NCBI GenBank assembly: GCA_046327745.1
Contig: JAXLXV010000016.1
Span: 62,001-126,000, forward strand
Origin: JABAQJ01 sp046327745
GTDB taxonomy: Bacteria; Gemmatimonadota; Gemmatimonadetes; Gemmatimonadales; Gemmatimonadaceae
Reading direction: 5' to 3'
Length of the DNA stretch: 64,000 nt
In this document: positions 55,052 through 63,638 of the stretch, piece by piece
Layout of the letters: the number at the start of each line of letters is the position of its first letter
Position numbering within the stretch: the first letter of the stretch is position 1
The notes under the pieces: generated by a model
Databases searched by the model: none
Seen by the model: only the letters and a program-made list of their open reading frames with translations
What the model was told of the DNA's origin: nothing
Position numbers and translations under genes: made by a program

Positions 55052-55504
55052 TTAGGGACGTACGCGCGCCGAGAAGATCGCTCGTGCCACCGCGGCTCCA
55101 GCAAACACGGCGGCCAGTGAGCACACGACTGAAAGGGTGACGTACGCGCCGGCCCGACCCCACATGCTTCCGCGCATCATAGCGGCGCCCTCGGCGCTGA
55201 ACGTCGAGAAGGTGGTGTAGCCACCACAGACGCCCGTGGTCAGGAACCGTTGCGATTGCGGGCCGATCGCACTGCCGACCACGGGAAGCTCGAGAAGGAA
55301 TCCCAGCAGGAAGGAGCCCGTCACGTTCACCACCAGCGTCCCGACTGGAAAGGGAAGGCCCGTGCGTCCCTGCACCCAGGCGGACACGAGGAAACGCGCG
55401 CCGCCGCCGAGTGCACTTCCGAGCATGACATACAGGAGGCCGGCCAGAAATTGCTCCGCGGTTCGTGTCGCGCGAAACCTTCGTGGGTGCTCGGTTGGAT
55501 TCAA
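55052..55504 (-). CDS. crcB: Fluoride channel/exporter CrcB
   Basis: Four-helix membrane protein of about 150 residues. Fluc landmarks are GGGARFLVSAW, the Asn-containing GTLVVNVTGSFLLGFL, and TGVCGGYTTFSTFS with the phenylalanine and serine/threonine track that lines the pore. The first 20 or so residues are poorly conserved, so a start nearer YVMLGSALGG is possible. It works as a dimer to expel fluoride. No fluoride riboswitch pattern is visible upstream. Confidence 0.92.
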   Translation of the reverse strand: MNPTEHPRRFRATRTAEQFLAGLLYVMLGSALGGGARFLVSAWVQGRTGLPFPVGTLVVNVTGSFLLGFLLELPVVGSAIGPQSQRFLTTGVCGGYTTFSTFSAEGAAMMRGSMWGRAGAYVTLSVVCSLAAVFAGAAVARAIFSARVRP

Positions 55505-55627
55505 GGCCGCGAGTCCAACCCGGCCGTCGGGTCAAGGGCGTATCGTCGCGGGCCGTCCCATGGAAGGCGACGATCGCCGGGCAGCGGGGTAAGTTCCAGT
55601 CATTCGTCCGTCCTTCGCCCCCGACCC

Positions 55628-57058
55628 GTGTTTAGCCGTCAGCTCCTACTCGTTGCCCTTGCAGTGACCGGTGCCGCTCTACCGCTGCCGGCCCAAGATT
55701 CGCTGCACACGCTGGCCGACGTCACCCCGCACGGCGAGGTGATCGCGCGGCTGCGGTCGCGGGCCAATCCCAAGGCGACGTATGCGGCCTACCTGCCGTC
55801 CCGGTACACGAGTGACCGCCGCTGGCCATTGCTCATCCTGCTGGACCCTCGCGGTCGCGCCGCGATCCCCCTCGAGCTGTTTCGCGAGCCGGCCGAACGC
55901 CTCGGGTATGTCGTGCTGTCGTCGTTCGACTCCCAGAGCGACGGCCTCCGAGCGCCTAACGATATGGCGCTCGACGCCATGCTCGAGGATGCCCAGCGGT
56001 ATCTGGCAGTCGACACGAAGCGGATCTACCTGGTGGGTTTCTCAGGAACGGCGCGGTTTGCCTGGGATGTCAGCGAGCAGTTCCCCGGGGCGCTCGCCGG
56101 CATCCTGGGTTTTGGGGCGGGGACACCGGGCGATAAACGCTGGCTTGCACAGCACGTCCGCGGTGCACCATTCGACTACTACGGGTCGGTAGGCAACCTG
56201 GACCCGAACTATGCCGAGATGCGGCAGCTCGAACACGACCTGACCGACGCGGCGATTCCGTTCCGTATCGAAGGGTTCGAGGGCCCCCACACGTGGCCGC
56301 CAGCTGCACTCTGTCGGCGCGCGCTGGAGTGGATGGAGCTTCGCGCCATGCGACGGGGGTTGCGGACCGTCGACGCGCCGTGGATCGACTCGCTGGCACG
56401 CGCGAGGCGGTCGGAGTTCCCTGCCGCGGGACCGACGGCCACCGTGGCGGCGTGGCGCGCCCGCCGCGCTTGGCTCGCCGATTTCGGTGGGTCGCCCGAC
56501 TCGGCGCAGGTGGCGGCTGAGGTGTCGCGCCTGTACGCCGACCCGGCGGTCACGCGCACCCTGCAACGGGAAGAGGCGTTGCAGGAGAAGGACCTGGCGT
56601 GGATGCGCGGCTATTTCTCGTTTCTCACCGACCTCAAACGAGCGGATCCCCCGCCGGGCGTCGGGGACGGTAAGCGTCGAGCGGGCGTCGACGAAATGGT
56701 GCGGATGGCCGCCCAGACCGAAGATTCGTTAGGTGCTATCGCCGGACGTCGCGGCATTGCCCGCCTGCTCGTCTACGCGACCTTTTATGAGTTCCGCGAC
56801 TATCTGGCTGGACAACAATGGGAGCGGGCATCCACCCTGCTGCATGTCGCCCAAGCGGCAGCTCCAACGGACGGCGCGGTGTGTTTCGCCCTGGCACGCG
56901 TGGAAGCGCAGCGCGGAAAGACTCGCGATGCGCTGGCCCAGCTGGAATGCGCAGAAAAGGCCGGCGTGCTGACGCGAGATCTCCTGCAGAATCCGCTGCT
57001 CGCTCCCCTCGCCCGCGAGGAGCGATTTACGGCGATCGGGGCGCGCATTTCCCGCTAG
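55628..57058 (+). CDS. Exported alpha/beta-hydrolase (esterase-like) with helical C-terminal domain
   Basis: About 476 residues with a signal peptide (LLLVALAVTGAALPLPAQ). The hydrolase part has RRWPLLILLDPRGRAAIPL, the nucleophile elbow VGFSGTARFAW, and a probable histidine in FEGPHTWPPAAL. From about residue 260 it is helical and repeat-like and ends with a TPR-like stretch (ALARVEAQRGKTRDALAQLECAEKAGV). The GTG at 55628 is chosen because the signal follows directly; longer upstream frames cover the divergent crcB leader and lack homology. Confidence 0.8.
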   Translation: MFSRQLLLVALAVTGAALPLPAQDSLHTLADVTPHGEVIARLRSRANPKATYAAYLPSRYTSDRRWPLLILLDPRGRAAIPLELFREPAERLGYVVLSSFDSQSDGLRAPNDMALDAMLEDAQRYLAVDTKRIYLVGFSGTARFAWDVSEQFPGALAGILGFGAGTPGDKRWLAQHVRGAPFDYYGSVGNLDPNYAEMRQLEHDLTDAAIPFRIEGFEGPHTWPPAALCRRALEWMELRAMRRGLRTVDAPWIDSLARARRSEFPAAGPTATVAAWRARRAWLADFGGSPDSAQVAAEVSRLYADPAVTRTLQREEALQEKDLAWMRGYFSFLTDLKRADPPPGVGDGKRRAGVDEMVRMAAQTEDSLGAIAGRRGIARLLVYATFYEFRDYLAGQQWERASTLLHVAQAAAPTDGAVCFALARVEAQRGKTRDALAQLECAEKAGVLTRDLLQNPLLAPLAREERFTAIGARISR

Positions 57059-57144
57059 CCACCACGCGGCTTGCCTTCAACGACGTCAGCCGGATATCGT
57101 GCACGCCCCTCGACGACGTGCGGACCTTCTCTTACGTAGACGTT

Positions 57145-57717
57145 ATGCGACGACTCACGCTTTCCCTGTGTTTGCTCTCCACCTTTTCTGGCGCCGCCCT
57201 CTCGCAATCGACGCTCAAGGCTGCACCGAGTGGTCGTGCCAGCACGGAAGTCACGCTCAGTGCTGCGCGCGTTCAGGGCCAGCCCGCGCCCACCCCGTTG
57301 AAGATCCGGATCGAGTATGGTCAGCCGCATGCGCGCGGACGCGCTGTGGCCGGTGCGCTGGCCGGTGACTTGGGAAATGTGTGGCGCTTGGGTGCGAATG
57401 AAGCGACGTCATTCACAACACCCGTCGACCTCACGGTTGGGACGCTGACGATCCCCAAGGGCGAGTACACGCTGTTCGTGGAGACGTCCAAGGCGGGGGA
57501 GTGGAAGCTGATCGTGAATAAGCGCACGAAGGAGTGGGGCACCGATTACGATGCGAAATCGGATCTTGGGCGCGTCGCGCTCACGTCTCGCACGCTCGTG
57601 ACGCCTATCGAAAGTCTGAGCATCTGGCTCATTCCTTCCGGCGACGGGGCCCCGAAAGGGGAATTGCGTTTTGGCTGGGGCACGCGCGAATTCTCCGTGC
57701 CGTGGAGCGTGAAGTAG
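57145..57717 (+). CDS. DUF2911 family exported protein
   Basis: About 190 residues with a signal peptide (LTLSLCLLSTFSGAALSQ). The DUF2911 core is plain: IRIEYGQPHARGRAVAG, VWRLGANEATSFTTPVDLTVG, TIPKGEYTLFVETSKAGEWKL, and WGTDYDAKSDLGRVAL. The function of the family is not known; proteins of this kind are found in Bacteroidetes, Acidobacteria and Gemmatimonadota. The ATG at 57145 follows a gap of 86 bases after the esterase gene. Confidence 0.88.
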   Translation: MRRLTLSLCLLSTFSGAALSQSTLKAAPSGRASTEVTLSAARVQGQPAPTPLKIRIEYGQPHARGRAVAGALAGDLGNVWRLGANEATSFTTPVDLTVGTLTIPKGEYTLFVETSKAGEWKLIVNKRTKEWGTDYDAKSDLGRVALTSRTLVTPIESLSIWLIPSGDGAPKGELRFGWGTREFSVPWSVK

Positions 57718-57815
57718 CGAGATGACGGCGCGCGGCACGTGCGCGGTGTAACGCCGCGCACGGCGCATTCGAGGGTTTAGGGCCAACTTGCGTCGTTCCC
57801 ATCGGGAGTCGATGC

Positions 57816-58775
57816 ATGACACGTCGTCTGCTTGCGTTGTGTGCCATCGTGGCGTGTTCACGGGGCGATCTGGCCAGTACGCCGCTCTCCGCGGATGAAA
57901 GCGTGGTGGCGGGAGTGCCTAACGGGAGCCTGCATGGCCAGCGCCCATTTCCCGACGACAATTGGTGGAATACGGACATTTCGTCCAGTCCGGTGGATCC
58001 CAACTCCTCGACACTGATCTCGAGCTGCGGACTCACGGGTCTGCATCCCGATTTCGGCACGGTCTGGGCCGGCGCACCGAACGGGATTCCCTATGTGCTG
58101 GTGCGAGGGACGCAAAAGCTCGTTCCGGTGACCTTCCAGTATGCGTCGGAGAGTGACCCCGGCCCGTATCCGATTCCAAAGAATGCTCCAATAGAGGGCG
58201 GACCGAACGGCACGGGCGACCGACATGTGCTGGTGCTGGACATCGATCACAAGCTGCTCTACGAGCTGTTCGACGCGCATCCCGTGAACGGTGGTGCCAG
58301 TTGGACCGCCGGGTCCGGTGCAAAATTCGACATGACGTCCAATGCCCTTCGCCCGATGTACTGGACATCGGCGGACGCGGCCGGGCTGCCGATCTTCCCT
58401 GGGCTGGTTCGCTACGACGAGGCGGTGGAGTTGGGGAAGATCGAACACGCGCTGAGGTTTACCTGCCCGCAGACACGGCGCGCCTTTGTGGATCCCGCGC
58501 GCCATTACGCGAGCAGCAACGTGTCGGCGTCACTCCCTCCCATGGGCATGCGCGTTAGGCTCAAGGCGAGCTTTGACATCACCCCATTTCCAGCGGAAGT
58601 ACGAGTGATTCTCACGGCGATGAAGAAGTACGGGATGATGGTGGCGGACAACGGATCGTCGTGGTACGTGTCCGGCGCACCAGATGGAAGGTGGAGCGAC
58701 TCTAACCTGGCCACGCTTCGCAATGTGCCGTCCTCGGCGTTCGAAGTGATCCAGATGGGGACGATCCACTTTTAG
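57816..58775 (+). CDS. Secreted lipoprotein of unknown function
   Basis: A 319-residue protein with a short lipoprotein signal (LLALCAIVACSRG). The body starts PFPDDNWWNTDISSSPVDPNS and contains VPVTFQYASESDPGPYPIPKNAPIEGG, DRHVLVLDIDHKLLYELFDA, PIFPGLVRYDEAVELGKIEHALRFT and KYGMMVADNGSSWYVSGAPDGRW. The last resembles a segment seen in uncharacterised plant- and bacterial-type secreted proteins. I do not know a named family and propose no function. A terminator-like hairpin follows. Confidence 0.75.
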   Translation: MTRRLLALCAIVACSRGDLASTPLSADESVVAGVPNGSLHGQRPFPDDNWWNTDISSSPVDPNSSTLISSCGLTGLHPDFGTVWAGAPNGIPYVLVRGTQKLVPVTFQYASESDPGPYPIPKNAPIEGGPNGTGDRHVLVLDIDHKLLYELFDAHPVNGGASWTAGSGAKFDMTSNALRPMYWTSADAAGLPIFPGLVRYDEAVELGKIEHALRFTCPQTRRAFVDPARHYASSNVSASLPPMGMRVRLKASFDITPFPAEVRVILTAMKKYGMMVADNGSSWYVSGAPDGRWSDSNLATLRNVPSSAFEVIQMGTIHF

Positions 58776-58800
58776 GAGGAACCCTTTCGGGAGTAGATTG

Positions 58801-58838
58801 GGGGTGCGGTGCCTGTCGGCATCGTACCCCTCTTTGCT
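58801..58838 (+). terminator. Probable intrinsic terminator upstream of tal
   Basis: A 13-bp stem (GGGGTGCGGTGCC with GGCATCGTACCCC; two G-U wobbles on the plus-strand RNA) has a TGTC loop and is followed by TCTTTGCTTT. It separates the lipoprotein gene from the carbon-metabolism genes and ends 15 bases before the tal ATG. Confidence 0.6.
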
Positions 58839-58852
58839 TTGGGCCTCCTGAG

Positions 58853-59980
58853 ATGACCGACAACCGCCTCCGCCTCCTGCATGAGGCGGGTCAGTCCGTA
58901 TGGCTGGACTACATCGACCGCGCCATGCTGCGCGACGGCTCCCTCCAGCGACTGATCCGCGACGATGCCCTCATGGGCATGACGTCGAACCCGACCATCT
59001 TCGAGAAGGCGCTGGCCGAAGGGACGCTCTATGACGACCAGGTGCACCAGCACGCCGGAGATCGCTCGCCGTCGGAGTTGTTTGAGCTGGTAGAGACCGA
59101 CGACGTACGTGCGGCCTGTGACCAGTTCGCTGAGGTCTACCGTGCGACGCACGGGGCCGACGGATACGTGTCGATCGAGGTGTCGCCGGGCGTCGCCAAC
59201 GACGCGAGTGCGACAGTGGAAGAAGCGCAGCGTCTCTGGCGTACGGTGGATCGGCCGAATGTGATGGTGAAGGTGCCGGGAACCGACGAAGGGGCGAAGG
59301 CCGTTCGCACGCTGATTGCGCAAGGAATTAACGTAAATATTACGTTGCTGTTTGCGGTGCGTGCCCATGAAAGCGTCATCGACGCCTACCTCGATGGGCT
59401 CGAGGCGCGGCTGACGGCAGGAGGCCGCATCGACCATCTGGCATCGGTCGCCTCGTTCTTCGTGTCCCGCGTGGATTCTGAAGTCGACAAGCGGTTAGAG
59501 GCGCTCGCTGCCGCCTCACCTAACGACGCGGCCCGTTGCTTGGCCCTCCGCGGACAGGCGGCCGTGGCCAATGCCCGACTGGCGTATCGCTTGTTCACGC
59601 GAAAATTTTCCGGCCAGCGTTGGTCCGCGCTCGCGGAGCGGGGTGCGCGGTTGCAGCGCCCCTTATGGGCCAGCACGTCCACCAAGAACCCAGCGTATCG
59701 TGACGTCATCTATGTGGAGGAACTCATCGGGCCCCACACGGTGAACACCATGCCCCCGGCGACCGTGGATGCGTTTCGCGATCACGGCGTAGTCGCGCGC
59801 ACGGTGGACGCGCACGACGCGGAGGCCGACGGCGTCATGTCGGGTCTGCGGAGTGTGGGGATCGACTTCGACGACGTGACGGCAAAACTGCTGCGCGATG
59901 GCTTGGCCTCGTTCCAAAAATCCTTCGAGTCGCTCATTGCGGGCCTTGAGCGCAAATCCGCGGCGCTCATCAACCGGTAA
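58853..59980 (+). CDS. tal: Transaldolase
   Basis: Cytoplasmic pentose-phosphate enzyme of 375 residues, the long actinobacterial-type class. Landmarks are WLDYIDRAMLRDG, GMTSNPTIFEKAL, VSIEVSPGVANDA, and VMVKVPGTDEGAKAV with the Schiff-base lysine. Later ones are GINVNITLLFAVRAHESVIDAYL, SVASFFVSRVDSEVDK and STSTKNPAYRDVIYVEELIG. It exchanges dihydroxyacetone units between sugar phosphates. It is followed after three bases by pyk, so the genes are cotranscribed. Confidence 0.95.
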   Translation: MTDNRLRLLHEAGQSVWLDYIDRAMLRDGSLQRLIRDDALMGMTSNPTIFEKALAEGTLYDDQVHQHAGDRSPSELFELVETDDVRAACDQFAEVYRATHGADGYVSIEVSPGVANDASATVEEAQRLWRTVDRPNVMVKVPGTDEGAKAVRTLIAQGINVNITLLFAVRAHESVIDAYLDGLEARLTAGGRIDHLASVASFFVSRVDSEVDKRLEALAAASPNDAARCLALRGQAAVANARLAYRLFTRKFSGQRWSALAERGARLQRPLWASTSTKNPAYRDVIYVEELIGPHTVNTMPPATVDAFRDHGVVARTVDAHDAEADGVMSGLRSVGIDFDDVTAKLLRDGLASFQKSFESLIAGLERKSAALINR

Positions 59981-59983
59981 GGC

Positions 59984-61396
59984 ATGTCCGATCTCTTCGT
60001 TCCGCGCACCAAAATCGTCTGCACGTTAGGTCCGGCGTCGTCCACGCCTGAGACGATCGGCGCCCTTATGGACGCCGGGCTCAGCGTGGCCCGCATCAAT
60101 TTCTCGCACGGGACCCACGAACAGCATGCACGTACCATTGCTGCCGTGCGCGCCATGGCACGAGAGCGCCAGCGGCCGATTGCTATTCTCGGCGACTTGC
60201 AGGGTCCGCGCATACGCATCGGCGACTTGGCCGCGCCGGTGCCCGTTGCGCCTGGCGATTCCCTGATCCTGGTCCACGAAGGATCCGCCGGGCCAGGTGA
60301 GCTTCCCGTCACGTACGATGACATCGCCAACGACGTCCGGGCCGGTGATCGCATCCTCGTCGACGATGGACTGATTGAGCTGCTGGCCACCGACGTGATC
60401 GGCGGCAAGGTGCACGCCCGTGTCGTGTATGGGGGCGACATCCGTAGCCACAAGGGCATGAACCTGCCGGGCGTGAACGTGTCGGCGCCGTCCATTACGG
60501 AGAAGGATCGCGCCGATGTCGCGTTCGCCGTGGAGCAGGGGCTCGATTATCTCGCCCTCTCGTTCGTGCGCAAGGCGGAAGACATCGCGACGCTGCGCGC
60601 CATGATCCCGAAGGGGCTGCTGATTGTCGCCAAGATCGAGAAGGACAGTGCGCTGTCGAACATCGAAGGCATCATGCGGGCGTCCGACGGCGTCATGGTG
60701 GCCCGCGGGGACCTTGGGGTGGAGCTGCCATTCGAAGAGGTGCCCCTGGTCCAGAAGCGGATCATCCGGCTCGCGAACTCGTTAGGGCGTCCCGTCATCA
60801 CGGCCACGCAGATGCTGGAGTCGATGATCGAGAACCCGCGACCCACGCGGGCCGAGGCCAGCGACGTCGCCAACGCCATCCTCGATGGGACGGATGCCGT
60901 CATGCTATCCGCCGAGACGGCATCGGGAGCGTATCCCAAGCTGGCGGTGGCGGCCATGCAACGCATTATCCGAGAGGTTGAACAGCATCCGCTCTATCGC
61001 CAGCGCGAAGACCGGCGCATGGGGATCGGAACGGCCAGCCGGGAAGAGACCATTGCCGCCGCCACAGTGACGGCGGTCCGGATGCTCGGGGCGCCCACCG
61101 TGGCCGTCCTTACGAAGAGCGGCTTCACGGCCCGTATCGTGTCCTCCCAACGTCCGAGCGTGCCGATTCTCGCGCTCACCGACCAGGAACGCACCTTCAA
61201 TCAGTTGGCCCTGGTATGGGGCGTGATTCCCGAACTGGTGCCGCACTCGGACTCGTACGATGCGATGGTCGAGCACGGCCGCGCGGCCCTGCTGCGCCGG
61301 AGTCTCGCAAAGCGCGGCGACGAGTTCATCGTGACGGCCGGCGTTCCGTTTGACGTGACGGGCACCACCAACCTGATGAAAGTCGAGACCGTGTGA
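59984..61396 (+). CDS. pyk: Pyruvate kinase
   Basis: Glycolytic enzyme of 470 residues. KIVCTLGPASSTPETIGAL opens the protein, SVARINFSHGTHEQH carries substrate contacts, and the B domain spans about residues 70-165. The catalytic lysine region is IVAKIEKDSALSNIEGIM, the metal-binding MVARGDLGVELPFEEVP, and TATQMLESMIENPRPTRAEASDVANAILDGTDAVMLS completes the barrel. The C-terminal regulatory domain is complete. It converts PEP and ADP to pyruvate and ATP. Confidence 0.97.
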   Translation: MSDLFVPRTKIVCTLGPASSTPETIGALMDAGLSVARINFSHGTHEQHARTIAAVRAMARERQRPIAILGDLQGPRIRIGDLAAPVPVAPGDSLILVHEGSAGPGELPVTYDDIANDVRAGDRILVDDGLIELLATDVIGGKVHARVVYGGDIRSHKGMNLPGVNVSAPSITEKDRADVAFAVEQGLDYLALSFVRKAEDIATLRAMIPKGLLIVAKIEKDSALSNIEGIMRASDGVMVARGDLGVELPFEEVPLVQKRIIRLANSLGRPVITATQMLESMIENPRPTRAEASDVANAILDGTDAVMLSAETASGAYPKLAVAAMQRIIREVEQHPLYRQREDRRMGIGTASREETIAAATVTAVRMLGAPTVAVLTKSGFTARIVSSQRPSVPILALTDQERTFNQLALVWGVIPELVPHSDSYDAMVEHGRAALLRRSLAKRGDEFIVTAGVPFDVTGTTNLMKVETV

Positions 61397-61430
61397 CGGC
61401 CGCTCTGTTCCCGACACCGAAGCGCTCGTC

Positions 61431-62213
61431 GTGAAGCTGACGTTCCTGGGTACAGGCACCAGTTTTGGCGTACCGCAGATCGGGTGTCACTGCGCCGTCT
61501 GCCGCTCCCCCGATCCGCGGGATCGCCGCACGCGTGTGGGAGCGGTGGTGGAGACCGACCTCGGAACCCGGCTGCTGCTGGATACGCCGCCCGAACTACG
61601 GTTGCAGCTGATAACCTGCGGCATCGATCGCGTGGACGCCGTGCTCTTCACGCACGATCATGCCGATCACATCCATGGTGTCGACGACATCCGGGCGTTC
61701 ACCGTCCGCCGCGACGCACCGCTGCCCATGTACGGTCCGGCCGATACCCTCGAACGTCTCGCCCAACGCTTCCCCTACATCTTTGACGATCGCATGCGCC
61801 CCCTGCCGGGCACGTCAAAACCCGAAGGGCAGGCACGGGCGATCCGCGACGGCGAAACCGTGCAGATCGGCGACGCACATGTCCGCGCGATGGCGTTGCC
61901 GCATGGTCGTGTGACCGTGTTTGCATACCGCATTGGCCCGCTGGCCTACGTCACCGATGCCAAGACGGTGCCCGACGAAGCGATCGACGCCATGCAAGGC
62001 GCGCGTGTGTTAGTCATCAACGCCTTGTTCAGAACTGAACATCCCACGCATCTCTCCATCCCCGAGGCCTTGGACGTGGCGAGACGCGTGGGTGCCGAAC
62101 GCACCTATCTCACGCATCTCACGCACGAGAATTTTCACGCGGACCTGGAAGCCGAGTTGCCGCGTGGCGTGTTCCCAGCGTTCGACGGGCTAGTGGTGAA
62201 AATCGATGGGTGA
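61431..62213 (+). CDS. MBL-fold metallohydrolase (PhnP-like)
   Basis: Metallo-beta-lactamase-fold phosphodiesterase-like enzyme of 260 residues. It opens MKLTFLGTGTSFGVPQIGCHCAVC, a cysteine-containing start shared with PhnP. The metal motif is LFTHDHADHIHGVDDIRAF, with further ligands in ALPHGR, YVTDAKTV and YLTHLTHENFH. It begins with GTG, 34 bases after pyk, and its end lies 23 bases before pgi. It may repair cyclic phosphates or act on a phosphodiester by-product of carbon metabolism. Confidence 0.9.
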   Translation: MKLTFLGTGTSFGVPQIGCHCAVCRSPDPRDRRTRVGAVVETDLGTRLLLDTPPELRLQLITCGIDRVDAVLFTHDHADHIHGVDDIRAFTVRRDAPLPMYGPADTLERLAQRFPYIFDDRMRPLPGTSKPEGQARAIRDGETVQIGDAHVRAMALPHGRVTVFAYRIGPLAYVTDAKTVPDEAIDAMQGARVLVINALFRTEHPTHLSIPEALDVARRVGAERTYLTHLTHENFHADLEAELPRGVFPAFDGLVVKIDG

Positions 62214-62236
62214 CGACGAGGGCACGTGAGGGAGAC

Positions 62237-63616
62237 ATGATCCGACTTGACTACACCTACATGATGGCCGGCGCGGTAGCCGGTGGGATCTCGGAACGCG
62301 AGTGGGATTCCGCCACCGAGCATTTCGTTCTCGCGCACGCGGAGACGCGACGCAAGGAAAGCGCGGGCACCTTGGGGTTCTTTGCCCTGCCGAGCGATCG
62401 GGCACTGCTGAACCAGAGCCTCGAGTACGCGCGGGCCGCCGCAGGGAAGTATGACGACGTGGTGGTACTCGGCATCGGCGGGTCCGCGTTGGGTCCCATT
62501 GCGTTGCGTACCGCCCTGCGACCGTATGCCTGGAACCAGTTGGACGCCGGTGCCCGCCACGGATCGCCACGACTGCATGTCCTGGATAACGTCGATCCCG
62601 TGACGGTGGCGGCATTGCTCGAGCGCCTAACGCTCTCGCGCACCCTGTTTCTCATCACGTCGAAATCGGGCGGGACGGCGGAGACCATGGCGCAGTACTT
62701 GATTGTCCGGGGACGATTGCAAGCGGCGGGGCTGCCCCTCAACAATCATCTCGTCTTCATCACAGATCCGGCCAAGGGGGCCCTTCGACCCATCGCCCAG
62801 CGCGAGGGGATTCCGGCGCTCGACATACCACCGAATGTCGGCGGTCGGTTCTCCGTGCTCTCGCCGGTGGGGGTGCTTCCGGCCGCCCTGATGGGCATTG
62901 ATGTAGAGGCACTCCTTGATGGCGCTGAACAGATGCGCGCCCGCTGTCAGGGAGATGACCTACGGTCGAATGCGGCGGGGCTCTTTGCCACGTTGCAGTG
63001 GTTGGCCGACCTGACCCACGGTCGCCACATCCACGTCCTGATGCCATACGCCGATCCACTGCGCGACATGGCTGCATGGTTCGTGCAACTGTGGGCCGAA
63101 AGCCTCGGGAAAGTTCAACCTGGCGGCGCGCATGTAGGCCCGACTCCGGTGCCGGCGCTTGGCGCCACCGACCAGCACGCCCAGGTGCAATTGTTCATGG
63201 AGGGGCCAGCGGACAAGACCGTGACCTTCCTGGCCGTCCGGGATACGTCGACCGATCTGGCTATTCCCGCCCTGCACGCGGATGTCAGCGACCTCGCATA
63301 TCTTGGGGGGCACTCCCTTGGGGAGCTGCTGGCGGCGGAACAGCGAGCGACCGCCGGGGCCTTGGCCACCAGGGGTCGCTACAACATGACGCTCGAGATT
63401 GATCGCGTCGACGCGTGGCATGTCGGCGGTTTGATCATGTTCCTGGAAGTCGCCACGGCCTACGCCGGTGAGCTCTACGGAGTAGACGCCTTTGATCAAC
63501 CGGGCGTGGAGTTGGGCAAACGTTTTACGTACGGCATCATGGGCCGTCCGGGATACGAAGGTGCGAGAACCGAGTGGGATGCGCTCCCGGCGAGCGATCC
63601 CCGCTATCGATTGTAA
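62237..63616 (+). CDS. pgi: Glucose-6-phosphate isomerase
   Basis: Isomerase of about 459 residues. The sugar-phosphate site includes VVLGIGGSALGPIALRTAL, LITSKSGGTAETMAQYL, and GGRFSVLSPVGVLPAALMGID. The C-terminal catalytic parts are GATDQHAQVQLFMEGP and the segment around YNMTLEIDRVDAWHVGG. It interconverts glucose-6-phosphate and fructose-6-phosphate. The ATG at 62237 has GAGGGAG upstream; an in-frame GTG at 62210 inside the MBL gene is less likely. Confidence 0.93.
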   Translation: MIRLDYTYMMAGAVAGGISEREWDSATEHFVLAHAETRRKESAGTLGFFALPSDRALLNQSLEYARAAAGKYDDVVVLGIGGSALGPIALRTALRPYAWNQLDAGARHGSPRLHVLDNVDPVTVAALLERLTLSRTLFLITSKSGGTAETMAQYLIVRGRLQAAGLPLNNHLVFITDPAKGALRPIAQREGIPALDIPPNVGGRFSVLSPVGVLPAALMGIDVEALLDGAEQMRARCQGDDLRSNAAGLFATLQWLADLTHGRHIHVLMPYADPLRDMAAWFVQLWAESLGKVQPGGAHVGPTPVPALGATDQHAQVQLFMEGPADKTVTFLAVRDTSTDLAIPALHADVSDLAYLGGHSLGELLAAEQRATAGALATRGRYNMTLEIDRVDAWHVGGLIMFLEVATAYAGELYGVDAFDQPGVELGKRFTYGIMGRPGYEGARTEWDALPASDPRYRL

Positions 63617-63638
63617 CGGTCACACGAACGAGGACAGC

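Larger units (their letters stand above)
554..62632. repeat. Dispersed heptamer CCTAACG/CGTTAGG, 38 copies
   Basis: First bases of CCTAACG on the plus strand: 554, 2008, 3225, 4225, 5369, 13869, 16651, 19013, 32507, 38160, 41950, 43801, 47250, 47549, 50848, 51661, 53439, 54240, 55955, 57918, 59519, 62626. First bases of CGTTAGG: 4557, 7234, 10983, 15653, 17029, 17626, 18231, 22165, 25951, 41159, 46571, 55050, 56727, 58553, 60024, 60780. About 24 extend to GCCTAACG. One-mismatch forms are also present (8650, 14274, 16002, 17059, 25494, 26439, 40114, 43092, 46448). Counted by eye, so one or two may be missed. Confidence 0.85.

Noticed and set aside
55250..55627. A 126-residue N-terminal extension of the esterase-like protein
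   Set aside because: It runs antisense to crcB and its leader; the signal peptide begins at 55628.
55505..55627. Fluoride riboswitch upstream of crcB
   Set aside because: I could not find the conserved GGCGATGG-type core and its pseudoknot partner on the minus strand.
554..62632. The heptamer as a KOPS- or Chi-like polar signal
   Set aside because: The orientation is 22 to 16 and switches freely along the window and relative to gene direction, so there is no clear strand bias over this 64 kb.
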